Positions 23,569 to 35,160 of a stretch of DNA of 64,000 nt are shown here, in pieces (within the stretch, counting starts at the first letter, position 1; the number at the start of each line of letters is the position of its first letter). Made by a program: the position numbers and the translations under genes. The stretch spans positions 5,624,001-5,688,000 of the forward strand of contig CAMRHE010000076.1 of NCBI GenBank assembly GCA_947044405.1. The letters run 5' to 3'. Under the pieces are notes generated by a model, which was not told where the DNA came from, ran no database searches, and was given only the letters and a program-made list of their open reading frames with translations. The DNA comes from Leptodactylus fallax. Lineage: Eukaryota > Chordata > Amphibia > Anura > Leptodactylidae.

Positions 23569-25680
23569 GCAGCTCTATCTACAGTGCTAAGTACACTGTA
23601 TCTGATGATACCAGCTCTATGTACAGTGCTAAGTACATTGTATCTATCTAATGATAGCAGCTCTATGTACAGTGCTAAGTACATTGTATCTAATGATACC
23701 AGCTCTATATACAGTGCTAAGTACATTGTATCTATCTGATGATACCAGCTCTATGTACAGTGCTAAGTACACTGTATCTGATGATACCAGCTCTATGTAC
23801 AGTGCTAAGTACATTGTATCTGATGATACCAGCTCTATGTACAGTGCTAAGTACATTGTATCTGATGATAGCAGCTCTATGTACAGTGCTAAGTACATTG
23901 TATCTGATGATACCAGCTCTATGTACAGTGCTAAGTACACTGTATCTGATGATAGCAGCTCTATGTACAGTGCTAAGTACACTGTATCTATGTAATGATA
24001 GCAGCTCTATGTACAGTGCTAAGTACACTGTATCTATGTAATGATAGCAGCTCTATGTACAGTGCTAAGTACACTGTATCTATGTAATGATAGCAGCTCT
24101 ATGTACAGTGCTAAGTATATTGTATCTAATGATACCAGCTCTATGTACAGTGCTAAGTACCCTCTATATAATGATACCAGCTCTATGTACAGTGCTAAGT
24201 ACATTGTATCTGATGATACCAGCTCTATGTACAGTGCTAAGTACACTGTATCTGATGATAGCAGCTCTATGTACAGTGCTAAGTACATTGTATCTGATGA
24301 TACCAGCTCTATGTACAGTGCTAAGTACACTGTATCTGATGATACCAGCTCTATGTACAGTGCTAAGTACACTGTATCTGATGATAGCAGCTCTATGTAC
24401 AGTGCTAAGTACATTGTATCTATCTAATGATAGCAGCTCTATGTACAGTGCTAAGTACACTGTATCTATCTAATGATAGCAGCTCTATGTACAGTGCTGA
24501 AGTACATTGTATCTAATGATACCAGCTCTATATACAGTGCTAAGTACATTGTATCTATCTGATGATACCAGCTCTATGTACAGTGCTAAGTACACTGTAT
24601 CTGATGATAGCAGCTCTATGTACAGTGCTAAGTACATTGTATCTGATGATAGCAGCTCTATGTACAGTGCTAAGTACACTGTATCTGATGATACCAGCTC
24701 TATGTACTGTGCTAAGTACACTGTATCTATCTAATGATAGCAGCTCTATGTACAGTGCTAAGTACACTGTATCTATCTGATGATAGCAGCTCTATGTACA
24801 GTGCTAAGTACACTGTATCTGATGATAGCAGCTCTATGTACAGTGCTAAGTACATTGTATCTGATGATACCAGCTCTATGTACAGTGCTAAGTACACTGT
24901 ATCTGATGATACCAGCTCTATGTACAGTGCTAAGTACACTGTATCTGATGATACCAGCTCTATGTACAGTGCTAAGTACACTGTATCTGATGATAGCAGC
25001 TCTATGTACAGTGCTAAGTACACTGTATCTATGTAATGATAGCAGCTCTATGTACAGTGCTAAGTACACTGTATCTATGTAATGATAGCAGCTCTATGTA
25101 CAGTGCTAAGTATATTGTATCTAATGATACCAGCTCTATGTACAGTGCTAAGTACCCTCTATATAATGATACCAGCTCTATGTACAGTGCTAAGTACACT
25201 GTATCTAATGATAGCAGCTCTATGTACAGTCCTAAGTACCCTCTATATAATGATACCAGCTCTATGTACAGTGCTAAGTACATTGTATCTGATGATACCA
25301 GCTCTATGTACAGTGCTAAGTACCCTCTATATAATGATACCAGCTCTATGTACAGTGCTAAGTACATTGTATCTAATGATAGCAGCTCTATGTACAGTGC
25401 TAAGTACACTGTATCTAATGATACCAGCTCTATGTACAGTGCTAAGTACATTGTATCTGATGATACCAGCTCTATGTACAGTGCTAAGTACACTGTATCT
25501 GATGATAGCAGCTCTATGTACAGTGCTAAGTACATTGTATCTGATGATACCAGCTCTATGTACAGTGCTAAGTACGTTGTATCTAATGATACCAGCTCTA
25601 TGTACAGTGCTAAGTACATTGTATCTAATGATACCAGCTCTATGTACAGTCCTAAGTACACTCTATGTAATGATTCCAGC
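23569..25680 (+). repeat. 42/46-bp minisatellite array, about 50 units
   Basis: The core unit reads TGATGATACC, AGCTCTATGT, ACAGTGCTAA, GTACATTGTATC (42 bp). Variants carry an extra TATC-type four bases (46 bp), GATAGC for GATACC, ACACTGTA for ACATTGTA, or a CCCTCTATA end. Each unit holds an imperfect dyad, TGTAC and GTACA eight bases apart. Because 42 is divisible by three and the unit lacks stops in several frames, both strands show long open frames (such as MYLALYIELVSSDT repeats); these are not genes. Confidence 0.97.
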
Positions 25681-25950
25681 TCCATATACAGCACCAAGTA
25701 CACTACCCATATCAAGATACCAACTCCCTCTTTATACAGTGCTGAGCACACAGCAGGCACCTCTGCATACCTGCCCCTTTCATGTACATTGCTAAGCACA
25801 CTGCAGTTATGTAAGGGAATCCTCCATGTACAGTGCTGAATACAGTGCAAGTACAACATGATCCCAGCCCCTCTGTGTACAGTGCCAAGTGCACTGCTGG
25901 TGCCTCATACTAACAGATCTCTCCATGTACAGAGCTGAGTACACTGCGAG
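25680..25950 (+). repeat. Decayed right flank of the minisatellite
   Basis: Recognisable but divergent units continue, each keeping words like TGTACAGTGCTGA or TGTACAGTGCCAAG, with growing substitutions and length changes. This looks like the ancestral edge of the array, no longer homogenised. Confidence 0.8.
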
Positions 25951-26375
25951 CTTCTCACTGGGCTGGGTACATAATGCCATGTGGTGTTCAGTCACTTACC
26001 AGCATTATCATGGGACATTTGTAAGCCATTAACCCTATTCTGCCTGGTAACAAAGCCCATTTTAATGTAAATTTGCCACCCCTCCCCCCCACTTGTATCC
26101 AGCTTGTGACCGGACTGCCTAAGGGTACATCATGTCACTCAAGTGATAGCAAAAAAACCCCCAAAGGAATCTTGACTGCTGGGAACAATCCTCCGCTCAG
26201 TGGGGGTCAGTTGGTTAGATCGGTGAGTAGTTGGGGTGTCCATTCCCTGTCTCCGCACAGTCACTCTTCATGGTAGATGGAGAGCACTCACTTCTTCCCA
26301 TGTTCCCATAGACAGGATAGGGTAGATGCTTGAATGGAGTGGTCAAAAGTAGCTTCCCCCTTGCCCGGTGTGGAT

Positions 26376-26390
26376 CCAGTAGGGGGCGCT
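26376..26390 (+). promoter_or_regulatory. CTCF-like core motif
   Basis: CCAGTAGGGGGCGCT fits every position of the usual CTCF core consensus (CCASYAGRKGGCRSY). It lies about 3 kb to the right of the CpG island. Motif match only; binding is not shown. Confidence 0.5.
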
Positions 26391-26419
26391 GACTTGGCCA
26401 CTACCGGTGACTGTTAGGT

Positions 26420-26672
26420 ATGAGGCTGAGGCCACATGGTGACTTTGGCTGTGACTCCTGTCACACAGGCAAGATTACTGTGTTGCCCGGTGAGTCCTTC
26501 GCCAGAGTAAGTAAATGGAATTGTATTGAGGCCCCGAAGGTGATTTTTGTACAACTAGAAGTCGCAGCACCCTTGGGATCCCAATGTAGCGCCATTCACT
26601 TACATTGTTGAAGGAGCCGCCGGGCCTCACAGTGATGTTTGGTTGCAGCCAAAGTCGCTTTGTAGCCCTAGT
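26420..26672. mobile_element. Foldback (MITE-like) element
   Basis: The left arm begins TGAGGCTGAGGCCACATG and continues GTGACTTTGGCTGTGAC. The right arm contains the complement TTGCAGCCAAAGTCGC before CTTTGTAGCCCTAG. Inner sequence such as TTGCCCGGTGAGTCCTTCG also has a degraded partner near 26605-26625. This structure is typical of nonautonomous foldback DNA transposons in frogs. Antisense open frames here are by-products. Confidence 0.7.
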
Positions 26673-27389
26673 GCAGCATCTCTTGAATCCACAACAAATC
26701 ATACAGGTTAAGGTTGCATTTAGGAGGAATAGATTTAGGTACTGTGATGTGACCCACTCTGCAATAACAAAGACCTGCACAGGTAACACCACCAAACCCA
26801 AGACAGCGCCACCCACTGGATTCACACCAGGGAGAACCTACTCCATACTAGCATCAACCTGAAAAAAGGAAGATCTCCCAGACTCTTGGAAGACCCGGCA
26901 AATCTCTTGTCTGTCCAAACCCTCTCACACAACTGGGTGCATGGAAGCCTTGCATCTTTCTTCCCATTGGCCGCAGACTGTCACTTGACTCACGTTGGTC
27001 CCATGGGTTGTGTCTGGTATTGCAGCTCAACTATGTTGAACAAGGCTGAGCTGCAGTACCACATACAACCTGTGAACTGGTGTGGTGCTGTTTTGGTAAG
27101 AAGATGACCATGTTTTAAAAACCCATTACAATTGATGGGGATCCCAGAAATTGGGCCCTAGCAGTCAAACCTCATCAGACTCTTATCAGTCAATATCCAC
27201 TAACTAGTCGACTGAATTTCATCCAAATATCCCTAAATATAATACAGAAGGTTTTATTTCTGCAATTATTACCACATCATATGGGGAACTGAGATGATAT
27301 GCAGGGAGGACCAGGCTGCCCATACAGTGGGTAATGCCTGCTGCATGCGGTCAAATCAGTTAAAAGGGGGGCGATAACCTATATTTAGG

Positions 27390-27765
27390 ATGAGAATTTT
27401 TTTGGTGAGGGTCTGACACCTAAAACCCCCACAGATCAGCTGCCTGAAGCCAAACTGGTTCTCCAGTGAGTGCAACTTTCACGATTCACAGTCCAATGAC
27501 ATCAGCTTCATTTGGCACATGGCCTGTGTGTAACTCAGTCCCATTCAAGTGAATACGTTGAGCTGCAATACCAAGCACAGCCACTATGCAATATACAGCA
27601 CTGCACTTGGTATTTGGTGAAAACAACACAGTGCTCCCCAAATTCTGCAGTCTCTTCAAAGAGCTGATATGTGGGGGTTCAGGGTGTCGGACCCCTACCA
27701 ATGGGATATTCATGACCTATTCTAAGGATAAGTCCTCAGTATATAACCCCCTACATTGCTCATGC
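27390..27765. mobile_element. Interspersed element of the GATCAGCTG/TACCAAGCACAG family
   Basis: The ends carry AGGGTCTGACACC and GTGTCGGACCCCTACC in opposite orientation, and GATCAGCTGC appears near the left end. The centre has GAGCTGCAATACCAAGCACA and CATTCAAGTGAAT. The same words recur near 32465, 38030, 49600 and 54720, so this is a dispersed family. The fold-back ends suggest a nonautonomous DNA transposon. Confidence 0.65.
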
Positions 27766-27954
27766 AGCCCTTGATGTTTCAGTGTCTTCCTGCCAAACTC
27801 CATCTCCTTAGCCTATAATTTCATGACATTTCAAAATGAAGTCCAATAGTCCGGTATATACATGATCCAGACTATATGGTATTCTAAAGAAAGCGCCGAA
27901 AAGTAAGACAAAAAAATAAGCGTTACAGAAATTCAAGACTATCACATGCTGGAC

Positions 27955-27970
27955 TTATATATATATATAT

Positions 27971-28001
<31 letters not shown>

Positions 28002-28105
28002 TACAGTGGGGTTAAGGAAAGCTACCCAATGTACACTATATATATATATATATAGTATATATATATATATATGAGCTTTCCTTAATCTATATTAGTGTAC
28101 ACTAC
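27955..28105. repeat. (TA)n/(GATA)n microsatellite with fold-back flanks
   Basis: A TA run followed by about eight TAGA units spans roughly 27957-28002. TTAAGGAAAGCT (about 28014) and AGCTTTCCTTAA (about 28074) then form a 12-bp perfect inverted pair around a second TA-rich core. Likely slippage-prone and able to form a cruciform. Confidence 0.85.
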
Positions 28106-28153
28106 TTGATGACTGCTGGTGATGTCACAGCCCAGCTGTAATACATAGGGTTG

Positions 28154-28168
28154 CCAGTAGGGGGAGCA
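28154..28168 (+). promoter_or_regulatory. CTCF-like motif, one mismatch
   Basis: CCAGTAGGGGGAGCA differs from the CTCF core at one conserved position (A for C). It has the same orientation as the site at 26376. Motif match only. Confidence 0.3.
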
Positions 28169-28984
28169 GAAAGCTGATCACAATTTTGATAACAAGTCCC
28201 TTTAAGCAGCATATATCCTCTTCCAGTCTGCTGCACTGAATTCTGTGATATGTAAAAATGAATATAAGATAACATTTTGCAGACTTCATGTCTGATTCCA
28301 GTCATAAGACAGTAACATAATAATTCATTGCATTTCCTGCCTTTGTTATTTTGTCCCTGTCTGCCAGCCCTGGGCTGTCTTTCCCTATGATTGTGCCGCA
28401 ATCCCATAGACTTCTGTAAGAGCACTAGTAAAGATTCTGACTTCTTTTCCACTTCTGGTTTTGATTCTGACCCTGATTTTTTTCTTTAATATAAAATTTC
28501 ATAGTGTTTCCCTACCGGGGAGTTGTACGATACGAGTTTTCATTGTCTGAAATTTCTTGCGATCTGTGCTATTTTATTTTTCTGTTATTGCTTAATACTT
28601 ATTTCCAATCTTCAGGTAGAGAGTAAAAAGTCTCTGATATGCAGTAGACATGTCATGATGGGGATTGTAGTACTTCACAATTTGCTATGACAGTATATGG
28701 AAGAATGTGACTTGATGTGCTGAGCTGGTTGTCACCTACACGTTGGCAATGAGACATTTGTCATTTTCAGGACTTTAAATATATATTTTTTTCAGAGCTT
28801 GTTTTGTAATTTTTTGACATTTTGCAAACATTTTTTGCATATGAAAATGTCACATGTGATATTATTAAAGATCGATATATTGCTTTTCACATTTGTTATC
28901 ATATTTTTCCTGCAAGATTGTCTTTCTACTATCTGTCTATTGTCTTCCTCAATGTAAAATTCCTCTTCTTACAATGTGTCACTT

Positions 28985-30780
28985 CTCACGTGCAGTGCAG
29001 TCCTCACTAATATTATCACGAGTAGACAGGTCAGTGCCCCCTGCAAGATCAGCACACTCCTTCCTCGCTGTTATCATCATTATTGTCATCTGGTTTGCTA
29101 TAGGATTATATCCTGTCCACTTCATGGCACTGCCCTTGTCATCTACAACCCTGTTTTGACTAATGGAATCACATGAAAGGACAGGTCACTGCTTCCCACA
29201 AGATCAGCACACTCTTCTCCTGCTGCTGGTGTCATTTTTGTCCTTGTAACTCATGGCTCTTCCCTTTAGTATTCATTTAACAAATCTAATCTTCCTACAA
29301 AACTATTCCCTGCGCTCTTCCCTCCTAAAATACATGTTGTTGCTTTGCGCTCCAAATGATAAATACATTCCTCTCCTGCTGTCATCTTTGCATTGATCTA
29401 ATTGTCTATGTGATATATACCCATCCACTTCTTGAACATACTCCTGTCGTAAACACTCCTGTCCTCTCTAATATACAGTAATCACATGAGAAGAAAGGTC
29501 ACTGCTTCCTGTAAAGACAGCTCACTCCTCTCCTGCTGCTGTCATGATTCCATTTATCTTATTTTTTACAAGATATTTGCCTATCTACTGTACTTCATGA
29601 AATTACTCCTATTATATACATCCCTGCCATCTCTAATATAAAGTAATCACATGAGAAGAAAGGTCACTGCTTCCTGTAAAGACAGCACACTCTTCTCATG
29701 TTGCTGTCATGATTCCATTTATCTTATTGTTTACATGGTATATGCCCACACACTTCATGAACCTGTTCTTTTCCTATACACATCTGTCCTCCACAAATAA
29801 AGTAATCATGAGAAGAAAGGTCACTGTTTCCTGTAAAGACCTTTGTGGTCATCTGATTGCCTATAGGATTCTATTTTGTCCACTTCCTGGCAGTGCCCTT
29901 GCCACTTACAATCTGGTCTTGACTAATATGATAACAGAACATACAAGTCACTTTTTCCCACAAAATCAGCACACTCCTCTCCTGCTGCTGGTGTCATTTT
30001 TGCCTTTGTCACTCACTGCCCTTCGTTGTATTATTCACTAAACAGGTCTAAGCTTCCTAAAAGACTATCACCCTCCTCTCCTCATATACTCTATGCTGTT
30101 TTGCTAGCCACATGATAAACACACTCCCTTCCTGCTGCTGTCATTATTTCATTTATCTAATTATTTACATGATATATGCCCACACACTTCATATACCTGC
30201 TCCTGTCGTATACAACCCTGTCCCCTCTAATATATAGTAAATTGCAGGAGAGGAAAGGTTGCTGCTCCATGTAAGACAGCACACTCATCTCCTGCTGCTT
30301 TCATGATTCCAGTTATCTAATTGTCTACATGGTATATTCCCACACATTTCATGAACCTTCTCTTTTACTATACAACCTAATCCTCGCTAATATACAGTAA
30401 CCACATGAGAAGAATGGTCATTGCTTCCTGTAAAGTCAGCACACTCCCCTCCTGCTGCTGTCATGATTCCATTTACATAATTTTCTATATGGTATATGCC
30501 CGCATACTTCATAAACCTGTTTATTTTGTATACAACCTTGTCCTCGCTAATATACAGTAATCACATGAGAAAAATGGTCACTGATTCCTGTAAAGTCAGC
30601 ACACTCCCCTCCTGCTGCTGTCATGATTCCATGTACCTAATTTTCTATATGGTATATGCCCGCATACTTCATGAACCTGTTTCTTTTGTATACAACCTTG
30701 TCTTCGCTAATACATAGTAATCACATGAGAAGAATGGTCACTGATTCCTGTAAAGTCAGCATACTCCCCTCCTGCTGCTG
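28985..30780 (+). repeat. 160-bp satellite-like tandem array
   Basis: Units share CTGCTTCCTGTAAAG, CAGCACACTCCTCTCC, TGCTGCTGTCATGATTCC and GTAATCACATGAGAAG. The last landmark recurs near 30237, 30397, 30557 and 30717, exactly 160 bases apart, and near 29478, 29643 and 29812 with 165-169 spacing. A longer block containing TGCTGCTGGTGTCATTTTTG recurs at 29221 and about 29983, an offset near 762. Short open frames inside reflect repetition. Confidence 0.9.
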
Positions 30781-30789
30781 TGAACCATT

Positions 30790-31640
30790 TAAGACATTGC
30801 TTTATCACAGGCAGAATCGTCTTCAATAGGGGTGTGTTCACACATATGGTCATCTGGCATGGTTGTGTTAGATGAAAAAATGTTGACTGCAGAATTTTTC
30901 AGTCTGGCTCATTGACAGCTCCAGATGTTTGAGCCTAGCGTTGGACTGAGGTCCCCAGGCTCACCAACTAAAATGATTCTGAGCACCCACCAATGGCCTC
31001 TAGGAAATAGACAACAGTATCCGATTTTGGTGTCTTCTGTTGGACCTTTATTGTGTTAGAGCCTGGACTCACCGGAGGATCCTCTGGTGGTCTGATGGGC
31101 CAGTCCGACACTAGTTTGCATTGTCTGAGCCCATGCAGCGTTTGATGGGTCAAGGATGGGGCACATTCAGCTTCCAGCATCAGTTCTTCCCATCTGTGGT
31201 AGCAACGAATCATCGGAAATGTGCAAACACACCCTGGGTACACATGGGTACATCAGTCACTGCCCTCACAAGATCAAAACTTGTCTCTCCTAAAAAACTC
31301 TGTGCTGCTATAAGTGTTTCCACCTCCTATGTGGCTACATTCTGTTTCTGTCTTTAGATTATATTAGAAAATGTAACTTTTTTCCCGTAAAGATATTTTA
31401 AGCAAGTTTCCTCCTTGTTACTAGGTGGTGCAGGGAGCTGCACAAACAAGGAAACACAAACTTCACGGTATTCATAGCAAATATACATTGTCCCGGCCTT
31501 ATGTCGCCCAATTGACGCTCCACTCTTTATGTAAGGTTGTCTTATTTCTATGCATTGTCATTGCTAGTAATATATACATTGTAAAACTTTTACGGGTCAT
31601 ATATGCATATGAGGACAAGGCTGCCAGTGGCATAGCTATA
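30790..31640. other. Unclassified stretch, partly repeat-like
   Basis: No gene. A GTGTGTTCACACATATGG word near 30831 resembles ends of frog DNA elements. The part near 31470-31620 contains ATATATGCATATGAGG and could be regulatory. Nothing can be assigned firmly. Confidence 0.3.
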
Positions 31641-31750
31641 GGGATTGCACAGATTGCAATCACAACCAGGCTCTGTGCCTCAGGGGGTCCATGGGTCACC
31701 CTGGCATATAACACTGGCATCATAAGTAGGCAGCACAGAGTTGCGATATT
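31620..31750. repeat. Probable interspersed repeat fragment
   Basis: GCCAGTGGCATAGCTATAGG followed by a CAGGGGGTCCATGGG stretch resembles a dispersed frog repeat that I recall as starting GCCAGTGGCGTAACTAGG. Recognition is from memory. Confidence 0.4.
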
Positions 31751-32454
31751 GTATTAACTGTCTATCTTGATGAAGGTGACTATGCAAGAAAATATTTCAT
31801 TTTTACAGTACTCATAGGCGGTTAGGTGGAAGGAAATAGGTCCACTGTAGCTTAAGACAATAAACCAAGCAAATGTCACAAAAACTTGGCCAACAGGGCC
31901 AGAAGGTCCATGTCAGAAGAAGACATTGGTGTCATATCATTGATATTTGGTAAGAGCTCCCCTTAAAGTTACACATCTGAATGTGGCATGTAAATGTAGT
32001 GTAGGCTAGGTACATTAGGACAGGCTTGGGGTTCCTCAGAACCTGGTTCAAATTTCCTAAAGGGCAGATAAAGCAAGAGTTAACCCTTTTATAGTAGGCA
32101 TGGAATATATGTAAGGGCTCGCCAGAAGGGGGAAAGGAGCTTACAATCTATATGATATGAAGAAATTGAGGAATAAGTAAGCAGTTGTAGCCTTCTTAGA
32201 TGGAAGCCATATTGGAGCAATAGACAAGAAACTCTAGACCAGGAGTTGTATATGGCCCTCAAGTCAAGGGATCACAGCCAGAGACGGAGTGGGTTGCCAA
32301 TAGTAAAGCTCATTTTTGGTTACATTATATGTAACTATGACCTGACCTCTGTTCCCAAATTCCTGAAAATGCCGACACACATTTTTTCCTAGTAGTAGCT
32401 GGAGGCTTAGTCATTATCTCAGTTTTTGCCCCGTGGAGCTTTTCAGTAGCCTGC

Positions 32455-32790
32455 TGACTGGCTCTTGCCAGGATAGGTCATCCATATGTGGTCTGTAAGG
32501 GTCCAGCACCCAAACCCCACACAGATTAGTTGTTCTGGGTACCTAATGGATAGGCAGTATGTGTGGTGCTGCTCCTATTGAAGTAATAGAAGCGGAGCGG
32601 CTGCTCTGTCCACTGCATAGTGCTAGTTCTGGGGAGTGATACTGCATGGCCTGCCCATCCAATAGCAGCTTCCAGCACCTAGGGGCTTGTAGAACAGCTG
32701 ATCTGTGCAGGCTCTGGTTGTCGTACGCCTACAGGTCACATACTGATACCTTTGGATGGGTCATCAAGATGGCAACTCAATTTGGGGCCG
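32455..32790. mobile_element. Degraded copy of the GATCAGCTG element family
   Basis: AGGATAGGTCATCCATATG opens the copy and AACAGCTGATCTGTGCAGG lies near its other end, followed by GGGTCATCAAGATGG in opposite orientation. Internal words such as CCTATTGAAGTAATAGAAG match the family's centre. Old and diverged. Confidence 0.55.
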
Positions 32791-32939
32791 GAAATCTTCT
32801 TTAAATGTCTAAAGGTCATAACCCTCTTTATGGTTGGCTACAAATATCTGATCTAGCTTGACCAAGGATGAAGGTCCTGATAAAGAGCCATATTGTAGTT
32901 TTAATAGTGAAATAAATGAAGAAAACGTATTTTATAACA

Positions 32940-33240
32940 ATTGAGTGTCCTTCTCGTCTGAGTTTATCTCATATTCTTTTCATTTGTTCCATTTGCCTGG
33001 TTACATTAGGAAAGTCTGCGTGTTTCATTTACTGTAATTTCGAGATGCCGGGCAAGTCACAGAGATTTGTTTGTGAGGAGAATAAGTGAGGACTTTGGAA
33101 CAGAGGAAGGAAGGATGGCTATACGCTCCCAAATGTAATCAAAGTGTCCGAGCTCTGTTTCCCTCATTTCCTTAAATTGAAATTATCCCGTCAGGTTTGC
33201 CATTGTCCAGTGAGCACGTTCACGGACTGCTCCAGGAATG
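32940..33240. promoter_or_regulatory. Candidate conserved noncoding block
   Basis: A non-repeat island between transposon copies with TTCATTTACTGTAATTTCG, CACAGAGATTTGTTTGTG and TTGAAATTATCCCG. The sequence is mixed, with no homopolymers and no coding frame beyond 62 codons. It is repeat-free within a repeat-dense region, which suggests selective constraint. Confidence 0.28.
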
Positions 33241-33961
33241 TCTCTGTTATCAAGGACTGGAATCAAAGCCTCGTAATCAAACCTAAAGAAATGAACAAAG
33301 GGCCAAAGAAAACCCGGGCAGGTTATGACTGACAACCGCTAAAAGTGCCAGGAAGATAACTATTAATTAAAAAATGAAGCATGTCTTAATGTTGGAATTC
33401 TCCAATTGACCGCTCATAAAATGTACAGATAAGAAAGCGAAAGAACTTGAAGATGGGAATGCAAGACATTAAAGGGAATGCACTTTTTTATTGCTATAAT
33501 GTACCTAAAATTGAAAAATAGAAGCAATTTTTGTAAATCTTTTTGATTAAAAATGTCCTACTATTGTTGTACATGGCTTCCATGTAAATCTATATATGGA
33601 AGGCCTCCATGGTTACAGACTACAAACATGTATGAGGGCTGAAACCAGATGAAAAAAAAATCCCAGGAAAGATGCAAATGGTCTTTATATGTGACAACCA
33701 CTTTATTCTACCTCTCCTAGTCAATTGGTGCACCTTATATAGGTGAGATCTATCCATGCCTGTCTTGATCCCCTGAGAACCAAGGTGAAGATGGTCCTAA
33801 TACATTAAGAGACATGATTTAGGTGCACTTGGTGTGTCATAAACTCAAATCACGGCAACTAGGAACCAGGTTCCAGCGTAAATTATAGTAAATCTGCCAG
33901 AACATAGGAAGTCAGGTCCCTAGAAAGTGGCATTGGGGACACAAATGTGGCAAAGATTGCA

Positions 33962-34460
33962 AATAGAGATGGGCGAACCCCTGAGGGTTCCTTTAGTTTC
34001 GGGTTTGGCCATCTCAGGTACCTTATTCGTTTCGGGTTGAACAAGTTTGGTACAAACCACACCTTAAATTGGGTTCAAACATAGTGTAGAATACTCTCAG
34101 GGTTACTAGAAACCTATCACTGGGGACACCACTGAGGCTTGTGATTGGACCACCAGCAGTCACATGAGCATGCCAAGTATCGTGATGTTTGATGTGCCCA
34201 TGTCAATGACGTCACAGAAGAGTGCTGGATGTCATCAGGAGATCACCGAATGCTGCAAGGAGGACCAAAGAGATAAGAGAAGGTGAGTGTGAATGTTTTT
34301 TTATTTTTTTTTCACCTCCCTTGGACCTCCATCTATTATACTGTAGGGCCTGAAGAAACTCCAAAGTATAATGCGGCAACCATCTTAATTCACCCAAGAC
34401 TAATCATTTGTTTGGTTTCGTAAAAAAAAAAAAAAACCCGATTCTCCCATCTCTAATTGC
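33962..34460. mobile_element. Foldback element of the AGATGGGCGAACC family
   Basis: Starts GAGATGGGCGAACCCC and ends with ACCCGATTCTCCCATCTCTA, the reverse of the start. The interior has GAGGCTTGTGATTGGACC, ATGACGTCA and TTCACCTCCC. Related copies lie near 47520, 49070, 57340 and 58760. Probably a nonautonomous DNA transposon. Confidence 0.7.
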
Positions 34461-34889
34461 AAATTTGGGCACAAAATGGATGTGCCCTTATATTTGTGAC
34501 TCAGATTATAGGTTTTATGCCAGAAATTGCCATAAAATGTTGGATAAATTCCCTCCATGATGTTTTCCCCATGTAGTTTATTAATGTAGACCATACTAAT
34601 AATAATTACATTCATTGAGAATGAAATTACTCTTTAAATTGGCGTTAAAATATAGTTGACCATCAAGATGACACTTTTTTTTCCATCCTTATTTTTGTTC
34701 ATTTTATATTTTGTTTTCGGTGTACGGTATTTTTTATTTTTTTAAAATAAATATCGATATTTACTTAATAATTGTGCATCTATTATTAAGTGCATTATTG
34801 ATTGCACATATATACTAAAAATCAGACTGATTTACTTATTTCACATAGCAGCCCTTCCCCCGCTTCTTAACTACCAGCAGAGTCTACAG

Positions 34890-35160
34890 GCCTCAAACAA
34901 AATGCACTTTAATTGATATCTGACAAACAGACATTCGGGGCTGTTTATGTTTGTGTGGCCCCTGGTGGCTTTTCATAAGCAGGACTTGTCACCAGGGGAG
35001 TTACTTCTCTCGGTAGGGGTCTTCCTATTGGTGTTTCCAAGGATTAAGTGTGAATTGCAGGAGGGTATTGAGAGTCAGCAGATGTAATTATTGACACAGT
35101 TTTTATTTCCTTCTGTCTTTAAGTGTTGTATCACCATGTAGCTTTTTAGTAATGTCACAA
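34890..35160. promoter_or_regulatory. Candidate enhancer or boundary-like block
   Basis: GCACTTTAATTGATATCTGACAAACAGAC is followed by GGGGCTGTTTATGTTTGTG, then CCCCTGGTGGC (34959-34969) and CACCAGGGG (34990-34998), a 9-bp inverted pair. GTAATTATTGACACAG follows near 35083. The word GGCCCCTGGTGG, read on the minus strand, is one mismatch from a CTCF core. Dense homeodomain and FOX words in non-repeat sequence make this one of the better regulatory candidates. Confidence 0.33.

Noticed and set aside
23569..25680. CRISPR array
   Set aside because: Units are contiguous without unique spacers and the context is vertebrate.
25029..25859. Long minus-strand frame of 276 codons and its plus-strand counterparts of up to 267 codons
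   Set aside because: All are translations of the 42/46-bp minisatellite, open in several frames on both strands because the unit lacks stops; no protein family signature.
26420..26862. Coding frames of 63-116 codons on both strands
   Set aside because: They lie in a foldback element whose two arms read open in opposite directions.
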